DNA of 64,000 nucleotides from Clostridium sp. CS001. GTDB taxonomy: Bacteria; Bacillota; Clostridia; Clostridiales; Clostridiaceae. Where the stretch lies: the NCBI RefSeq assembly GCF_020443565.1, contig NZ_JAIZZN010000012.1:1-64000 (forward strand). The letters are read 5' to 3'. The translations under genes and the position numbers were made by a program. Shown here in pieces: positions 1 to 8,024 of the stretch (its first letter is position 1; each line of letters begins with the position of its first letter). The notes beneath the pieces were generated by a model. The model was given only the letters and a program-made list of their open reading frames with translations, searched no databases and had not been told where the DNA came from.

Positions 1-274
1 TACAAGCCTGCTCAATTTTTCTGCTTGAGTAAATATCATTCATATATGCATAAACTAATACCTTAAAAAGAATCTGGGGTGGGAGTGCTGAATTTCTACC
101 TTTTGTAGAGTAAGCCTTTATTAAAATTGTATAATCTAATTCCTCCATTACTTGGCTTAGCAGTCTCACTGAATCATTTTCCGGTATTAATATCCCAGTA
201 TCAATAGGTAAAACCAGTTGATAAAAGTTAGAATTACTGTTATAATTTTTGTGTGTAATTTTGTTATTTGTCAT
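1..274 (-). CDS. IS1182 family transposase, N-terminal part (runs off the window)
   Basis: An open frame starting at ATG 274 gives about 91 residues before the window edge. It begins MTNNKITHKN and contains the segments QLVLPIDTGILIPENDSVR, LDYTILIKAYSTKGR and PPQILFKVLVYAYMNDIYSS, which is the DUF772-like N-terminal domain of IS1182 transposases. The DDE catalytic domain would lie to the left. No stop or frameshift occurs in the visible part, so the gene may be intact. There is no good Shine-Dalgarno before this ATG and a hairpin at 291-318 lies just upstream, an arrangement that often keeps transposase translation low. Confidence 0.72.
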   Translation of the reverse strand, partial: MTNNKITHKNYNSNSNFYQLVLPIDTGILIPENDSVRLLSQVMEELDYTILIKAYSTKGRNSALPPQILFKVLVYAYMNDIYSSRKIEQAC

Positions 275-290
275 ATATAAATTATACAAC

Positions 291-318
291 AAAAGCGAAT
301 TCTTAGGAATTCGCTTTT
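291..318. repeat. Hairpin in IS leader
   Basis: A perfect 12-base stem AAAAGCGAATTC / GAATTCGCTTTT with a 4-base loop lies between the IS end and the transposase start. It could act as a terminator against read-through from outside promoters or limit transposase expression. There is only a short T-run, so which of these it does is unclear. Confidence 0.6.
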
Positions 319-337
319 GCATTTAAAAGATAAAAAA

Positions 338-382
338 GGGCTATCTCAATCTAGAAATTACTTTCTATTTTGAGACAGCCCC
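338..382. terminator. Bidirectional terminator formed by the IS end
   Basis: GGGCTATCTCAA at 338 pairs with TTGAGACAGCCC ending at 382. On the minus strand it is followed by a run of six T, and on the plus strand by TCTTTTTT. It therefore can end the toxin-antitoxin transcript coming from the right and also protect the IS. The right arm doubles as the presumed IS terminal repeat. Confidence 0.65.
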
Positions 383-389
383 ATCTTTT

Positions 390-650
390 TTATTTATATA
401 TATCGCCTCTATTACCAATGGTAACAACAAAAACAGTGACTTCTGTTTCTTCAACTTTATATATAACACGAATTGAACCTACCCTATATCTATATAACCC
501 AGATAATTCTCCTTGTAATCTTTTAATGCTTGAATTATGATATGGTGTGTTTTTTAATACTTCAAAACACTGATTCAAATGCTTCTTTGTTGATACATCT
601 GATCTTTTATAGTATTTTTCTGCATCCTTTGTTAACTTAATTTTATACAT
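390..650 (-). CDS. RelE/ParE-superfamily toxin (mRNA interferase type)
   Basis: An 86-residue basic protein of the size and fold pattern of RelE-type type II toxins, which cut mRNA on the ribosome. It starts MYKIKLTKDAEKYYKR, has the central helix pair, then the strand pattern LYRYRVGSIRVIYKV and ends IGNRGDIYK. The conserved Arg and Tyr of that strand and of the C-terminus are present. The gene overlaps the upstream antitoxin gene by 8 bases, the classic translational coupling of antitoxin-first pairs. An IS terminus lies a few bases past the stop and now supplies the terminator. Length is complete for the family. Confidence 0.85.
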   Translation of the reverse strand: MYKIKLTKDAEKYYKRSDVSTKKHLNQCFEVLKNTPYHNSSIKRLQGELSGLYRYRVGSIRVIYKVEETEVTVFVVTIGNRGDIYK

Positions 651-867
651 TTTCTATTACATCTTCTAAGTCTACTAAATCATCATTTCTGATTTCTTTC
701 AAGCCTTTTCTTATAGATTCCATTATACTACTATCATTTAAAATTTCATTGGTAGCTTCTAACTCTTCCTTACTCTTTAAAAATTCAAGAAAATCTATAA
801 CTTCAGCTACTCTTTTTTCGGATATTGCATCAATAATCTCATGTGCTTTTTCTCTTAAAGGCATCAT
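643..867 (-). CDS. Antitoxin of a RelE-type toxin-antitoxin pair
   Basis: A 74-residue acidic protein encoded immediately before, and overlapping, the RelE-type toxin gene. The N-terminal half (EKAHEIIDAISEKRVAEVIDFL) is helical and probably dimerises; the acidic C-terminus (SIRKGLKEIRNDDLVDLEDV) is the kind of tail that wraps the toxin. No obvious helix-turn-helix or ribbon-helix-helix motif can be named with confidence, so autoregulation of the operon is an inference from the family. The start has two adjacent Met codons; MMPLREK is kept. Confidence 0.75.
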   Translation of the reverse strand: MMPLREKAHEIIDAISEKRVAEVIDFLEFLKSKEELEATNEILNDSSIMESIRKGLKEIRNDDLVDLEDVIENV

Positions 868-1029
868 AATTATACACCATCCTTATAATAATTTGATACT
901 TATATTATATAAAAGATTTGGAATTTTATCTATAGTTATTCCCAATATCATATAATATATACAATTGTTCAAGCACCGGTAAACTTTATGGCACATAACA
1001 TATTGATATACTACATGTATATCAATATG

Positions 1030-2061
1030 TTATTCATTTACAATTATATTACACAATTCTGTATATGAGACACCTTTAGCCAACGCTTCTTGTGGAATTA
1101 GACTTGTAGGGGTCATACCTGGAAGAGTGTTAGCTTCAAGGCATACAAACTCTCCGCTCACATCTAAAATAAAATCCATTCTGGAGTACGTTCCAAGTCT
1201 TAAAATCTCAGATATTCTTAATGCTAAATTTTGGACTCTACTTGTATCATATTCTGAAAGATTTGCAGGACATATATCCTTAGTCAAGTCTGCTTGATAT
1301 TTATTCTTGTAATCATAAAACCCTTCTTTTGGTATTATTTCTATAACAGGTAGTGCTTTCCCTTGTAACATCCCTACAGAAAACTCTCTACCTACTATCA
1401 TTTTTTCAATAAGTATACTTGATTCAATTTTATTAGCCATAGTAATTGCCTTCTCGAGTTCCTTAATATTATAGACAATAGATACCCCTATACTTGATCC
1501 AGCACTACAGGGTTTCACTACACACGGTAACCCAATTTTTTCAACTATATATCCTGTTGACATTGAATTTTCATTGTAAATCAACCATTGGGCTGTAGGA
1601 ACACTTTCCTTTTGTAATAATTTCTTCGTTAAATCCTTATCCATTGCAAGGAGACTTCCGATATATCCAGTTCCAGTATATTTAATTCCCAGCACATCAA
1701 AAATTGCCTGAATTTGACCATTTTCACCCATTGCACCATGTAGTGCTATAAAAACAATGTCAGCAAATTGACAAAGTGCTAGTACATTTTTCCCTATAAG
1801 AGAATTCCCATTGTTACTTTTTCTCTTTATTTCATTTAGATCAGGTGCTGTGTCTTTAACCTTGTAATAATATGGTTTACCCGTTATATTGTCTTCAAAT
1901 AAACTATCATATTCACTTTCATCTACTTGTAACCCTTCATATACATCCAATAATAATACACGATGATCAGCCACTCTAAGAGCATTAGCAATTTGACTTC
2001 CAGAAGATAATGAAACGTCCCTTTCTGGACTTAATCCACCTGCAAGAACCACAATTTTCAT
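1030..2061 (-). CDS. ddl: D-alanine--D-alanine ligase
   Basis: ATP-grasp ligase that joins two D-Ala for peptidoglycan precursors in the cytoplasm; 343 residues, normal length. Visible motifs are the N-terminal loop GGLSPERDVSLSSG, HGAMGENG, the ATP-grasp segment VVKPCSAGSSIGVS near the middle, the omega-loop FYDYKNKY with the Tyr expected of dipeptide-forming (not VanA-type) ligases, and the C-terminal Mg site DFILDVSGEFVCLEAN followed by NTLPGMTPTSL. I place the start at ATG 2061 because AGGGGTG lies six bases before it; the in-frame GTG at 2070 is part of that Shine-Dalgarno. Monocistronic by appearance. Confidence 0.92.
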   Translation of the reverse strand: MKIVVLAGGLSPERDVSLSSGSQIANALRVADHRVLLLDVYEGLQVDESEYDSLFEDNITGKPYYYKVKDTAPDLNEIKRKSNNGNSLIGKNVLALCQFADIVFIALHGAMGENGQIQAIFDVLGIKYTGTGYIGSLLAMDKDLTKKLLQKESVPTAQWLIYNENSMSTGYIVEKIGLPCVVKPCSAGSSIGVSIVYNIKELEKAITMANKIESSILIEKMIVGREFSVGMLQGKALPVIEIIPKEGFYDYKNKYQADLTKDICPANLSEYDTSRVQNLALRISEILRLGTYSRMDFILDVSGEFVCLEANTLPGMTPTSLIPQEALAKGVSYTELCNIIVNE

Positions 2062-2562
2062 AACATTCACCCCTATAAATAGAATTCTCTCCTACTTCTA
2101 ATACACAATATTCAACAACTTAGTAAAAAATCACAACTAGATTATATCATCCTATACAATAGCTATAATACCATTACTTAAATTCTTTAATTTTATTTGA
2201 TAAAGTTAATACTTGAATCATTTTTATTGAATAGAATCGGCCTCGTACTTTTCAACGCATAATAATAGGATAGAAAATTTCCCCGCAGTGACTTGCAATA
2301 AGAAACGACGAAACTATTGAAATTTGATTTAGAAATTCTTGTTTTGCGATTGTAAAATTCTCATAAGCTTGCCAGGATGCATAACAATTAATAATTGTTA
2401 TGTACCCCAGAGACCTACCCAGAGGTAGCTAGCGAACCCGAGCCAGGACGGCGAGTGTGAGCGTTAGAGAATTTTACATAAGCAAAACATTGGAATTTCT
2501 TAATCAAATTTCCAGTTTCAAGTTCTTTTGCAAGGCACGTAGGGGAAATTTCCTATCCTTTC
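2062..2562. other. 500-base intergenic region with a long-hairpin element
   Basis: The first 200 bases (to about 2266) are AT-rich and carry no gene I can support. The rest is taken up by the inverted-repeat element listed separately, which ends only a few bases from the stop codon of the next minus-strand gene. Confidence 0.6.
2267..2559. repeat. Long-hairpin element, type 1
   Basis: The two ends, AGGATAGAAAATTTCCCC at 2267 and its partner ending 2559, start two imperfect arms of about 100 bases that pair along their whole length (shared blocks include GAAATTTGATT, AGAAATTC, GTAAAATTCTC). The centre holds a smaller palindrome, ATAACAATTAATAATTGTTAT, and GC-rich material containing GGCGAGTGTGAGCG. 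No open frame. The central palindrome resembles that of the 13.7 kb element, but the arms differ, so I treat it as a second type. Confidence 0.8.
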
Positions 2563-3066
2563 TCATTTTAGTATCAGTATTTTTCCTAATCTACCTTTTA
2601 AAACACTTGCCAATATTCCAATAAAATACCCTGTAACAATAGCAGAGACTAATAATACCGGTAAATATATATATATCCTAAGGTCCTGAACTATGAAGGA
2701 TGCTACCAGTAGTTGTCCTATATTATGAAAAACAGCCCCGCATACGCTAATTGTAGGTATGCCTATAGAATTCTTAAAGCACTTGTAAAGTAATACCATC
2801 ACTAAATTACTAAGTACTCCACCAGCAATACTAAACATAAATGCTGATAAACTTCCACCAAACATAGATCCCAGTAAAGTTCTTAAAACCATTATTAAAA
2901 ATGCCTCTTTCCATCCTAATAAGATCAATGCAACCAAGGAGATAGAATTAGCAAGTCCTAACTTTATACCTGGAAATAACACTGGTATCTGAGCTTCAAT
3001 TAAATAAATTACTAAGGCTATGGCAACCAAAATACTAAGCAATACCATCCTTTTAGTTTTGTTCAT
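2563..3066 (-). CDS. Gx_transp family membrane protein (HepPP synthase component I-like)
   Basis: A 167-residue, very hydrophobic protein with about five membrane segments and the family features LFPGIKLGLANSISL and the glycine-rich FGGSLSAFMFSIAGG. Members are annotated either as heptaprenyl diphosphate synthase component I or as Gx transporters; the real substrate is not established. It lies 33 bases after, and in one transcript with, a NusG domain II protein, a pairing that recurs in Clostridia, often beside redox or isoprenoid genes. Here only the pair is present. Complete length. Confidence 0.8.
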   Translation of the reverse strand: MNKTKRMVLLSILVAIALVIYLIEAQIPVLFPGIKLGLANSISLVALILLGWKEAFLIMVLRTLLGSMFGGSLSAFMFSIAGGVLSNLVMVLLYKCFKNSIGIPTISVCGAVFHNIGQLLVASFIVQDLRIYIYLPVLLVSAIVTGYFIGILASVLKGRLGKILILK

Positions 3067-3099
3067 ATTATCACCTACATCTTATAAATTTTAGAATGC

Positions 3100-3477
3100 T
3101 CAATTATCAACTTCACTGTTTGATTGTCCTTGTAAGCTAATTATAAGTTTGTAAGGTAAACATACAATCATCTGACCTGGCTCTGAAATGCTTCCACTTT
3201 TAACACATTCTTGATGTGGGCAATCAGCATCTATTATACTAATCTTATTGTGTTCCACCAGTATGGTATTGAAATGGCCATTAGGTATACTTAGCTTAAA
3301 CTCTTCTTCCTTAATTACCTTATTTAAATCAATAGTTTTAATTACCTTACCTTCACGTTTAATAACTGCAATATTCTCTGATCCTCTTGCTACAGTTTTG
3401 TATATTGAAACTGCACCAAAGCTTATTAGTACAATAATTAAAAGTGCTATTCCTACTATTTTATCGCCTTTTTTCAT
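3100..3477 (-). CDS. NusG domain II-containing membrane-anchored protein
   Basis: 125 residues with an N-terminal membrane anchor (VGIALLIIVLISFGAVSIY) followed by an extracytoplasmic NusG-II fold. The pair of cysteines in DADCPHQECVKSG and a third in MIVCLPYKLII are typical of this family and may bind metal or form a disulfide. I set the start at ATG 3477, where AAGGAG lies seven bases upstream; the open frame continues to 3552 without a ribosome site. It is the first gene of a pair with the Gx_transp protein; function is unproven for the family. Confidence 0.8.
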   Translation of the reverse strand: MKKGDKIVGIALLIIVLISFGAVSIYKTVARGSENIAVIKREGKVIKTIDLNKVIKEEEFKLSIPNGHFNTILVEHNKISIIDADCPHQECVKSGSISEPGQMIVCLPYKLIISLQGQSNSEVDN

Positions 3478-3611
3478 AAGAAAACTCCTTGCTTTTAGAT
3501 TAAATTTATATTTAATACCATCTATGTAGGTTTTAAATATATTATACCACATATTTAATTTTAGTAAATCTGTTCTTACAGGCGATTCCCTTGTTTAACT
3601 ATACTTAATAT

Positions 3612-3642
3612 AAAAACGCTGAAACAAAGTCTCAGCGTTTTT
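3612..3642. terminator. Bidirectional terminator
   Basis: AAAAACGCTGA pairs with TCAGCGTTTTT around a 9-base loop. It lies between the 3668-4081 membrane gene, whose transcript it ends on the minus strand, and the NusG-II gene. Confidence 0.85.
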
Positions 3643-3667
3643 GCTCATTATGAAAACTATAATTAGT

Positions 3668-4081
3668 TTATGTGAAAATTTCTTTATTCCTGCGTAATTT
3701 TATAAACAATAATACAGCCAAAGTAATCATTACAATACTTAACAAGAAAAATCCTATTGTCATTATTTGCATTGTTAAAACTGATATACCATATTGTGTA
3801 CTCATTTGGGCAATTTGATTATTCATATCACTAAAAACAACTATACTGTAGCGTATCCACATAACTGAAATAGCAAAGGCTAATGGTATTATAGCCATTC
3901 CAATTAAATACCCACTTTTTCGTCTTGCCTTAATCCCTATAAGGCCCATATATATTGGGATAATAAATAATAAAGGCAAAATAAATCCAGTAAATTGAGA
4001 AGATAGCATTAAAAATAATGCACCTAAAATCGTAAAATATAAAGTAATTTTTTTTATAGCTATAGATTCGTCAATATTCAT
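3668..4081 (-). CDS. Hypothetical four-helix membrane protein
   Basis: 137 residues; about four membrane segments (ITLYFTILGALFLML, FILPLLFIIPIYMGLIGI, GMAIIPLAFAISVMWI, IMTIGFFLLSIVMITLAVLLFI) and a basic C-terminus KLRRNKE. I do not recognise a family. It is 16 bases behind the MetS subunit and in the same transcript as the sodium symporter, so it may be an accessory of that transporter. The preceding bases hold a modest GGAAGAG ribosome site. Confidence 0.65.
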   Translation of the reverse strand: MNIDESIAIKKITLYFTILGALFLMLSSQFTGFILPLLFIIPIYMGLIGIKARRKSGYLIGMAIIPLAFAISVMWIRYSIVVFSDMNNQIAQMSTQYGISVLTMQIMTIGFFLLSIVMITLAVLLFIKLRRNKEIFT

Positions 4082-4097
4082 ACGTCATCACTCTTCC

Positions 4098-4193
4098 TTA
4101 TTGATGTTTTAATACCGCCCTTAAACTTAGCACGGCTAAAGTTACTATACCGCCCCACATTACCAACATAAAACCTAGTGCTTGACCGCTCAT
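4098..4193 (-). CDS. metS: MetS-type small subunit of an NSS transporter
   Basis: A 31-residue single-span peptide reading MSGQALGFMLVMWGGIVT then LAVLSLRAVLKHQ, preceded by a strong GGAGG ribosome site seven bases upstream. Tiny membrane subunits with this W-G-G pattern are encoded directly after many NSS-family symporters and are needed for activity of the methionine transporter MetPS in Corynebacterium glutamicum. It follows the symporter gene by about 70 bases on the same strand. Short genes like this are easily missed. Confidence 0.8.
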   Translation of the reverse strand: MSGQALGFMLVMWGGIVTLAVLSLRAVLKHQ

Positions 4194-4265
4194 ATCTTTA
4201 CCTCCTTCTATTTAACTGTATTAGATAACAATTATTAATCGCTACCTAATACAGCAATGAAATTA

Positions 4266-5846
4266 TTACTTTCTTACAAGAACCTTATTCTGCACAATTT
4301 CCTCACCATAAATAGCTTTTATACTCTTGTAAGTTCCAATAAATCCTATTATGAATACTGTAACTAAAACCAATCTTGCTCCATTTACCCAAGGAATTAA
4401 CTCAGGTGTTTTTGCTACGAAGCTAGGTATAAGTTTGAAATATCCTTCTTCAAGATATGATTTAGTAGATCCAATTAATATAATTATTATTGTTAGAGGT
4501 GTTACAAATCTAATCATAACACTAAACATCCATTTTGGCGCTTTCCAATAAGATCCACGGTTTATCTCATCCAATGCATTATCTTTCATGAGCCAACCAG
4601 CTACGATTATTTCTATAAGACCCATTATAACTAATAAATAACTTCCAACCCAGTTATCAAGCTCTGTGAAATAAGCAAGTTCAGCTGTTTTTGTAAGTAT
4701 TGGCTCCAAAGCAACTGGTAGTCCAACTATAATGTATCCTACGAAAACTAGTAAAGCTGCCTTCTTCTTCATCATTCCCATGCCTTCTTCTAATATTGTC
4801 ACTAAGTAATTATACATCGCAATAGCTGATGTGAATCCAGCAAAGAATAATAGTAGAAACCATAATGTTCCAAGTAATCTACCGCCATCCATAGTCCTAA
4901 AAATGTTAGGTAATGATATAAATGATAGTCCAACTCCTGCACTTAAGCCTTCTACTCCCATGAATGCATAAGTAATTGGTATTGCAATACTTCCACCTAA
5001 TATAACTTCTGCAAATTCATTTAATGAAACCGTTGTCATTGCTGAAGCTACAATATCATCATCTTTCTTTAAATACGAGGCATAGTTTTGAATTATTCCC
5101 ATACCTAATGATAGAGTAAAGAAAATTTGTCCTGCTGCAGCAAGTGCTCCTTTAAAAGTAAAATCTCCCCATCTTGGTGTCCAGAGGTAATCTAAACCTT
5201 TTATAGCTGACCAATCAGGATTAACTGGTGCTCCTATAGTTAATGTTTTATAAATTAATATGAATCCAAATATATATAGTGTAGGCATCATTAGTTTTGC
5301 CCAAGATTCTATACCCTTTTCAATTCCTCTTGTAACAGCTAGTCCTAAAACTGCCAAACTGATTATCCAGAAAGTAAACACATAAGCAGGGTTTTGCACA
5401 TAATTCACAAAGAACTGTCCCGTACTTATAGCTTTATCTGCATATCCACCAGTAGCTGATAACACTGCATAGCCTAAGGTCCACCCTATTAAATGATTAT
5501 AATACGAGTTTACCAGTAATGTAACTCCAATAACAAGCATTCCACATATAGAACCTAATATAATTGCTTTTCTAGGTTTAATTTTATCCCTTGATTGAAT
5601 ATAAATCATAAATCCTACAGTTCCATGTCCATACCTTCCACCTAGTCTTCCCATCATCCATTCTACAAACATTAACGGAATTCCTATTAGAATAAGGGCT
5701 CCTACATAAGGAATCATGAATGCTCCGCCACCATTTTTTGCTGCCTGGTATGGGAACCTCCAAAAGTTACCAAGACCAACTGAATTTCCTGCCATCGCTA
5801 AAATAAGTCCAATTTTCGATCCCCAGTTCTCTCTTTTCTCAGCCAT
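4266..5846 (-). CDS. Sodium-dependent transporter, neurotransmitter:sodium symporter (SNF) family
   Basis: 526 residues with roughly twelve membrane helices. The first helix has the sodium and substrate site signature MAGNSVGLGNFWRFPYQ, followed by KNGGGAF, as in LeuT and MhsT. Start is at ATG 5846 (MAEKRENWGS), directly behind GGGGGAGG; ten more in-frame codons upstream overlap that site and are ignored. Substrate is probably a hydrophobic or sulfur amino acid, by analogy with MetP and because a MetS-like peptide is encoded next, but specificity cannot be read from sequence. First gene of a three-gene transcript. Confidence 0.88.
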   Translation of the reverse strand: MAEKRENWGSKIGLILAMAGNSVGLGNFWRFPYQAAKNGGGAFMIPYVGALILIGIPLMFVEWMMGRLGGRYGHGTVGFMIYIQSRDKIKPRKAIILGSICGMLVIGVTLLVNSYYNHLIGWTLGYAVLSATGGYADKAISTGQFFVNYVQNPAYVFTFWIISLAVLGLAVTRGIEKGIESWAKLMMPTLYIFGFILIYKTLTIGAPVNPDWSAIKGLDYLWTPRWGDFTFKGALAAAGQIFFTLSLGMGIIQNYASYLKKDDDIVASAMTTVSLNEFAEVILGGSIAIPITYAFMGVEGLSAGVGLSFISLPNIFRTMDGGRLLGTLWFLLLFFAGFTSAIAMYNYLVTILEEGMGMMKKKAALLVFVGYIIVGLPVALEPILTKTAELAYFTELDNWVGSYLLVIMGLIEIIVAGWLMKDNALDEINRGSYWKAPKWMFSVMIRFVTPLTIIIILIGSTKSYLEEGYFKLIPSFVAKTPELIPWVNGARLVLVTVFIIGFIGTYKSIKAIYGEEIVQNKVLVRK

Positions 5847-6240
5847 TATTAATCCTCCCCCTACTTTTTTTGTCATGATATATTAACTTTTTATAAATAT
5901 TTATTATATTATCAAACTTTTCAGAAAATTGCAAGTATTGTTAATTATTATTCAACTTTTTTTTATTTTACTAATTAAAATTATATAAATAACCATATTA
6001 TTTAAAAAAATCACACCATAATCTTCATAAGGTTTTTTATAAATATAAGTATATTCAAAGGTTCTAGCTTAAAAAATTTTAAATATATATTTTTATGAAA
6101 AAATTAAGTCCTTAGCCATAGAATACTAAAAAGAATTATATTAAAATTATCCTGTTAATTCTTTAACAACTAATTTTCACTAGTCATATATACCAAAATA
6201 TGTACAGAAATTAAGTTCTGTACATACTTTGGGGTAATAT
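5847..6240. other. AT-rich intergenic region
   Basis: About 390 bases, almost wholly A and T, between the symporter start and the oppA stop. Apart from the oppA hairpin at 6200-6225 I see no gene, riboswitch or repeat. It must hold the symporter promoter on the minus strand. Confidence 0.5.
6200..6225 (-). terminator. Hairpin behind oppA
   Basis: ATGTACAGAA pairs with TTCTGTACAT 15 bases beyond the oppA stop. The T-tract that follows on the minus strand is weak (ATTTTGG), so termination efficiency is uncertain. Confidence 0.55.
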
Positions 6241-7956
6241 TTATTTTTCTGTTACATAAGCCTTATTAAAATAAACCTGACCAAGTGGTGATATTCTAAC
6301 ATCTTTTATTGTAGGTTTTTGACATACTACTGTTGTATAATAATATATAGGTATTATTGGCATATCTTCCATAAGAATGTCTTCTGCCTCATGTAATAAT
6401 GCCATTCTCTTAGCTGGATCTATTTCTTTTTTAGCACCGGCAATTTTTTCATCATATTTAGCATTACTATAAGCTGCATCATTATTACCACCATTTGTTA
6501 CAAATAAATCTAAGAAAGTCATAGGATCTATATAATCTCCTGACCAGCCATGTCTAGCAATTAAATATTGCTTGTCATTTCTAGTTTTTTGGAAAACCTT
6601 CCACTCTTGATTTCTTAAATCTACTTGAATTCCTAAATTAGTTCTCCACATATCTTGAACTGCCGCTGCAATATTTTGATGTCCTTGACTTGTATTGTAC
6701 ATTATTGTCATATTAGGGAATCCTACTCCATCAGCAAATCCTGCTTCTGCTAAAAGTTTCTTAGCCTCTTCTACATTAGCTTCTGGGGTGTAATATTGTT
6801 TATTTGTAAAATCAGCACCCTTATCGTCTGGAATTCCAGTTGGAACGAAGCTTGTAGCTGGTATTTGACCACCTAATGCTACCTTTTCAACTATTACTTT
6901 TCTATCAATTGCTAAGGATAAAGCTTTTCTTACTCTTGGATCTTTTAATGCCTTACCTGCTGCAGCATCAATTTTATCAGCTTCAGGCGAAAGATTTAAG
7001 CAGAAGTAGTAAGTAGATAAACTAGGGTATATCTTAGCTGTGCCATCAGCCACAAGTTTTGGTATTTCCTGTTGAGGAGGTCCTTGTATTAAGTCTAGTT
7101 GTCCGGATTTAAATCCAGCTAAAGATGCATTTTGATCATCTAACATCTTATAATTAATCTTATCTAGTTTTATATTTGCAGCATCCCAATACTTTGTATT
7201 CTTTTCAAATACAATAACATCCTTTGCCTTCCACTCAGTCATCTTAAATGCGCCATTACTAATATAAGTTTCAGGTTTTAATGTCCATTTTTCATTACCT
7301 TCTACAATGTCTTTCCTAACTGGTGCATAAGTTGGAAACGCCATTAAGGATAAGAAATATAATGTAGGGTATTCTAAGTTTACTTCTAATGTATTATCAT
7401 CTATTGCCTTTACTCCCACGTCACCCGCTGTAGCCTTTTTTATTCCTTTGCTAACATTAGCGTCTGGAAGTTTGCTTTCGTTATATCCTTGGCCATTTTT
7501 CAAATAATATAGTTGATATGCATATTCAGCTGCTGTATCAGGGTTTAATGCTCTTTTCCAAGCATATTCAAAATCTCCTGCTTTAACGCTCTGTCCATCT
7601 GACCACACTGCTTCTTTTCTTAAATGGAAAGTATACTTTAATCCATCTGGTGAAATTTCATATTTTTCTGCCACACCTGGTATTGGCATATCTTTTTCAT
7701 CAACCCTCATTAGTCCTTCAAAAGCATTTGCAATTACTGTTGATCCATCTACTGCTGCGTTTAGTGCAGGATCAATGGTTTTTGGATCTGCTCCAAGGTT
7801 AAATGTTATAACTTGAGGTACTTTCTTGTCTTCTACTTTTGGCTTAGTATCATCAGTAGGTTTAACTGCCTTATCAGCGCATCCCATAAACATAGTTGCG
7901 GAAAGAGCTATGGTAAGAAGTATTCCTGAAATCTTTTTGGTTTTATTTGTTAACAT
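6241..7956 (-). CDS. oppA: Oligopeptide ABC transporter substrate-binding lipoprotein
   Basis: 571 residues. The N-terminus is a lipoprotein signal with lipobox ending MFMGC, so the mature protein is anchored outside the membrane. The body is a type 5 solute-binding protein: FNLGADPKTIDPALN at the start, GDFEYAWKRALNPDTAAEYAYQ, and the C-terminal sequences typical of OppA (TIMYNTSQGHQNIAAAVQDM, RHGWSGDYIDPMTFLDLF). It binds peptides for import by OppBCDF. It is the last gene of the operon, 68 bases after oppF, a position that often allows separate, higher expression. Complete. Confidence 0.9.
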   Translation of the reverse strand: MLTNKTKKISGILLTIALSATMFMGCADKAVKPTDDTKPKVEDKKVPQVITFNLGADPKTIDPALNAAVDGSTVIANAFEGLMRVDEKDMPIPGVAEKYEISPDGLKYTFHLRKEAVWSDGQSVKAGDFEYAWKRALNPDTAAEYAYQLYYLKNGQGYNESKLPDANVSKGIKKATAGDVGVKAIDDNTLEVNLEYPTLYFLSLMAFPTYAPVRKDIVEGNEKWTLKPETYISNGAFKMTEWKAKDVIVFEKNTKYWDAANIKLDKINYKMLDDQNASLAGFKSGQLDLIQGPPQQEIPKLVADGTAKIYPSLSTYYFCLNLSPEADKIDAAAGKALKDPRVRKALSLAIDRKVIVEKVALGGQIPATSFVPTGIPDDKGADFTNKQYYTPEANVEEAKKLLAEAGFADGVGFPNMTIMYNTSQGHQNIAAAVQDMWRTNLGIQVDLRNQEWKVFQKTRNDKQYLIARHGWSGDYIDPMTFLDLFVTNGGNNDAAYSNAKYDEKIAGAKKEIDPAKRMALLHEAEDILMEDMPIIPIYYYTTVVCQKPTIKDVRISPLGQVYFNKAYVTEK

Positions 7957-8024
7957 TCCTAGTCCCCCTCATATATATATTTATCGGGTGAATAACACCC
8001 AATATTACTAATTTAAAATTGCTT

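Larger units (their letters stand above)
1..382 (-). mobile_element. IS1182-type insertion sequence, 5' part only
   Basis: The minus strand begins at 382 with GGGGCTGTCTCAAAATAG, the sort of terminus seen on IS1182-group elements, runs through two hairpins and enters a transposase reading frame at 274 that leaves the window. The terminus lies only about 8 bases from the stop codon of the relE-type toxin, so the element landed directly behind the toxin-antitoxin operon. The far end and any target duplication are outside the window. Assignment to IS1182 is from the protein N-terminus and from recollection of family termini. Confidence 0.7.

Noticed and set aside
749-955. Plus-strand 68-residue frame opposite the antitoxin gene
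   Set aside because: No ribosome site, no recognisable family, complementary to the antitoxin coding sequence.
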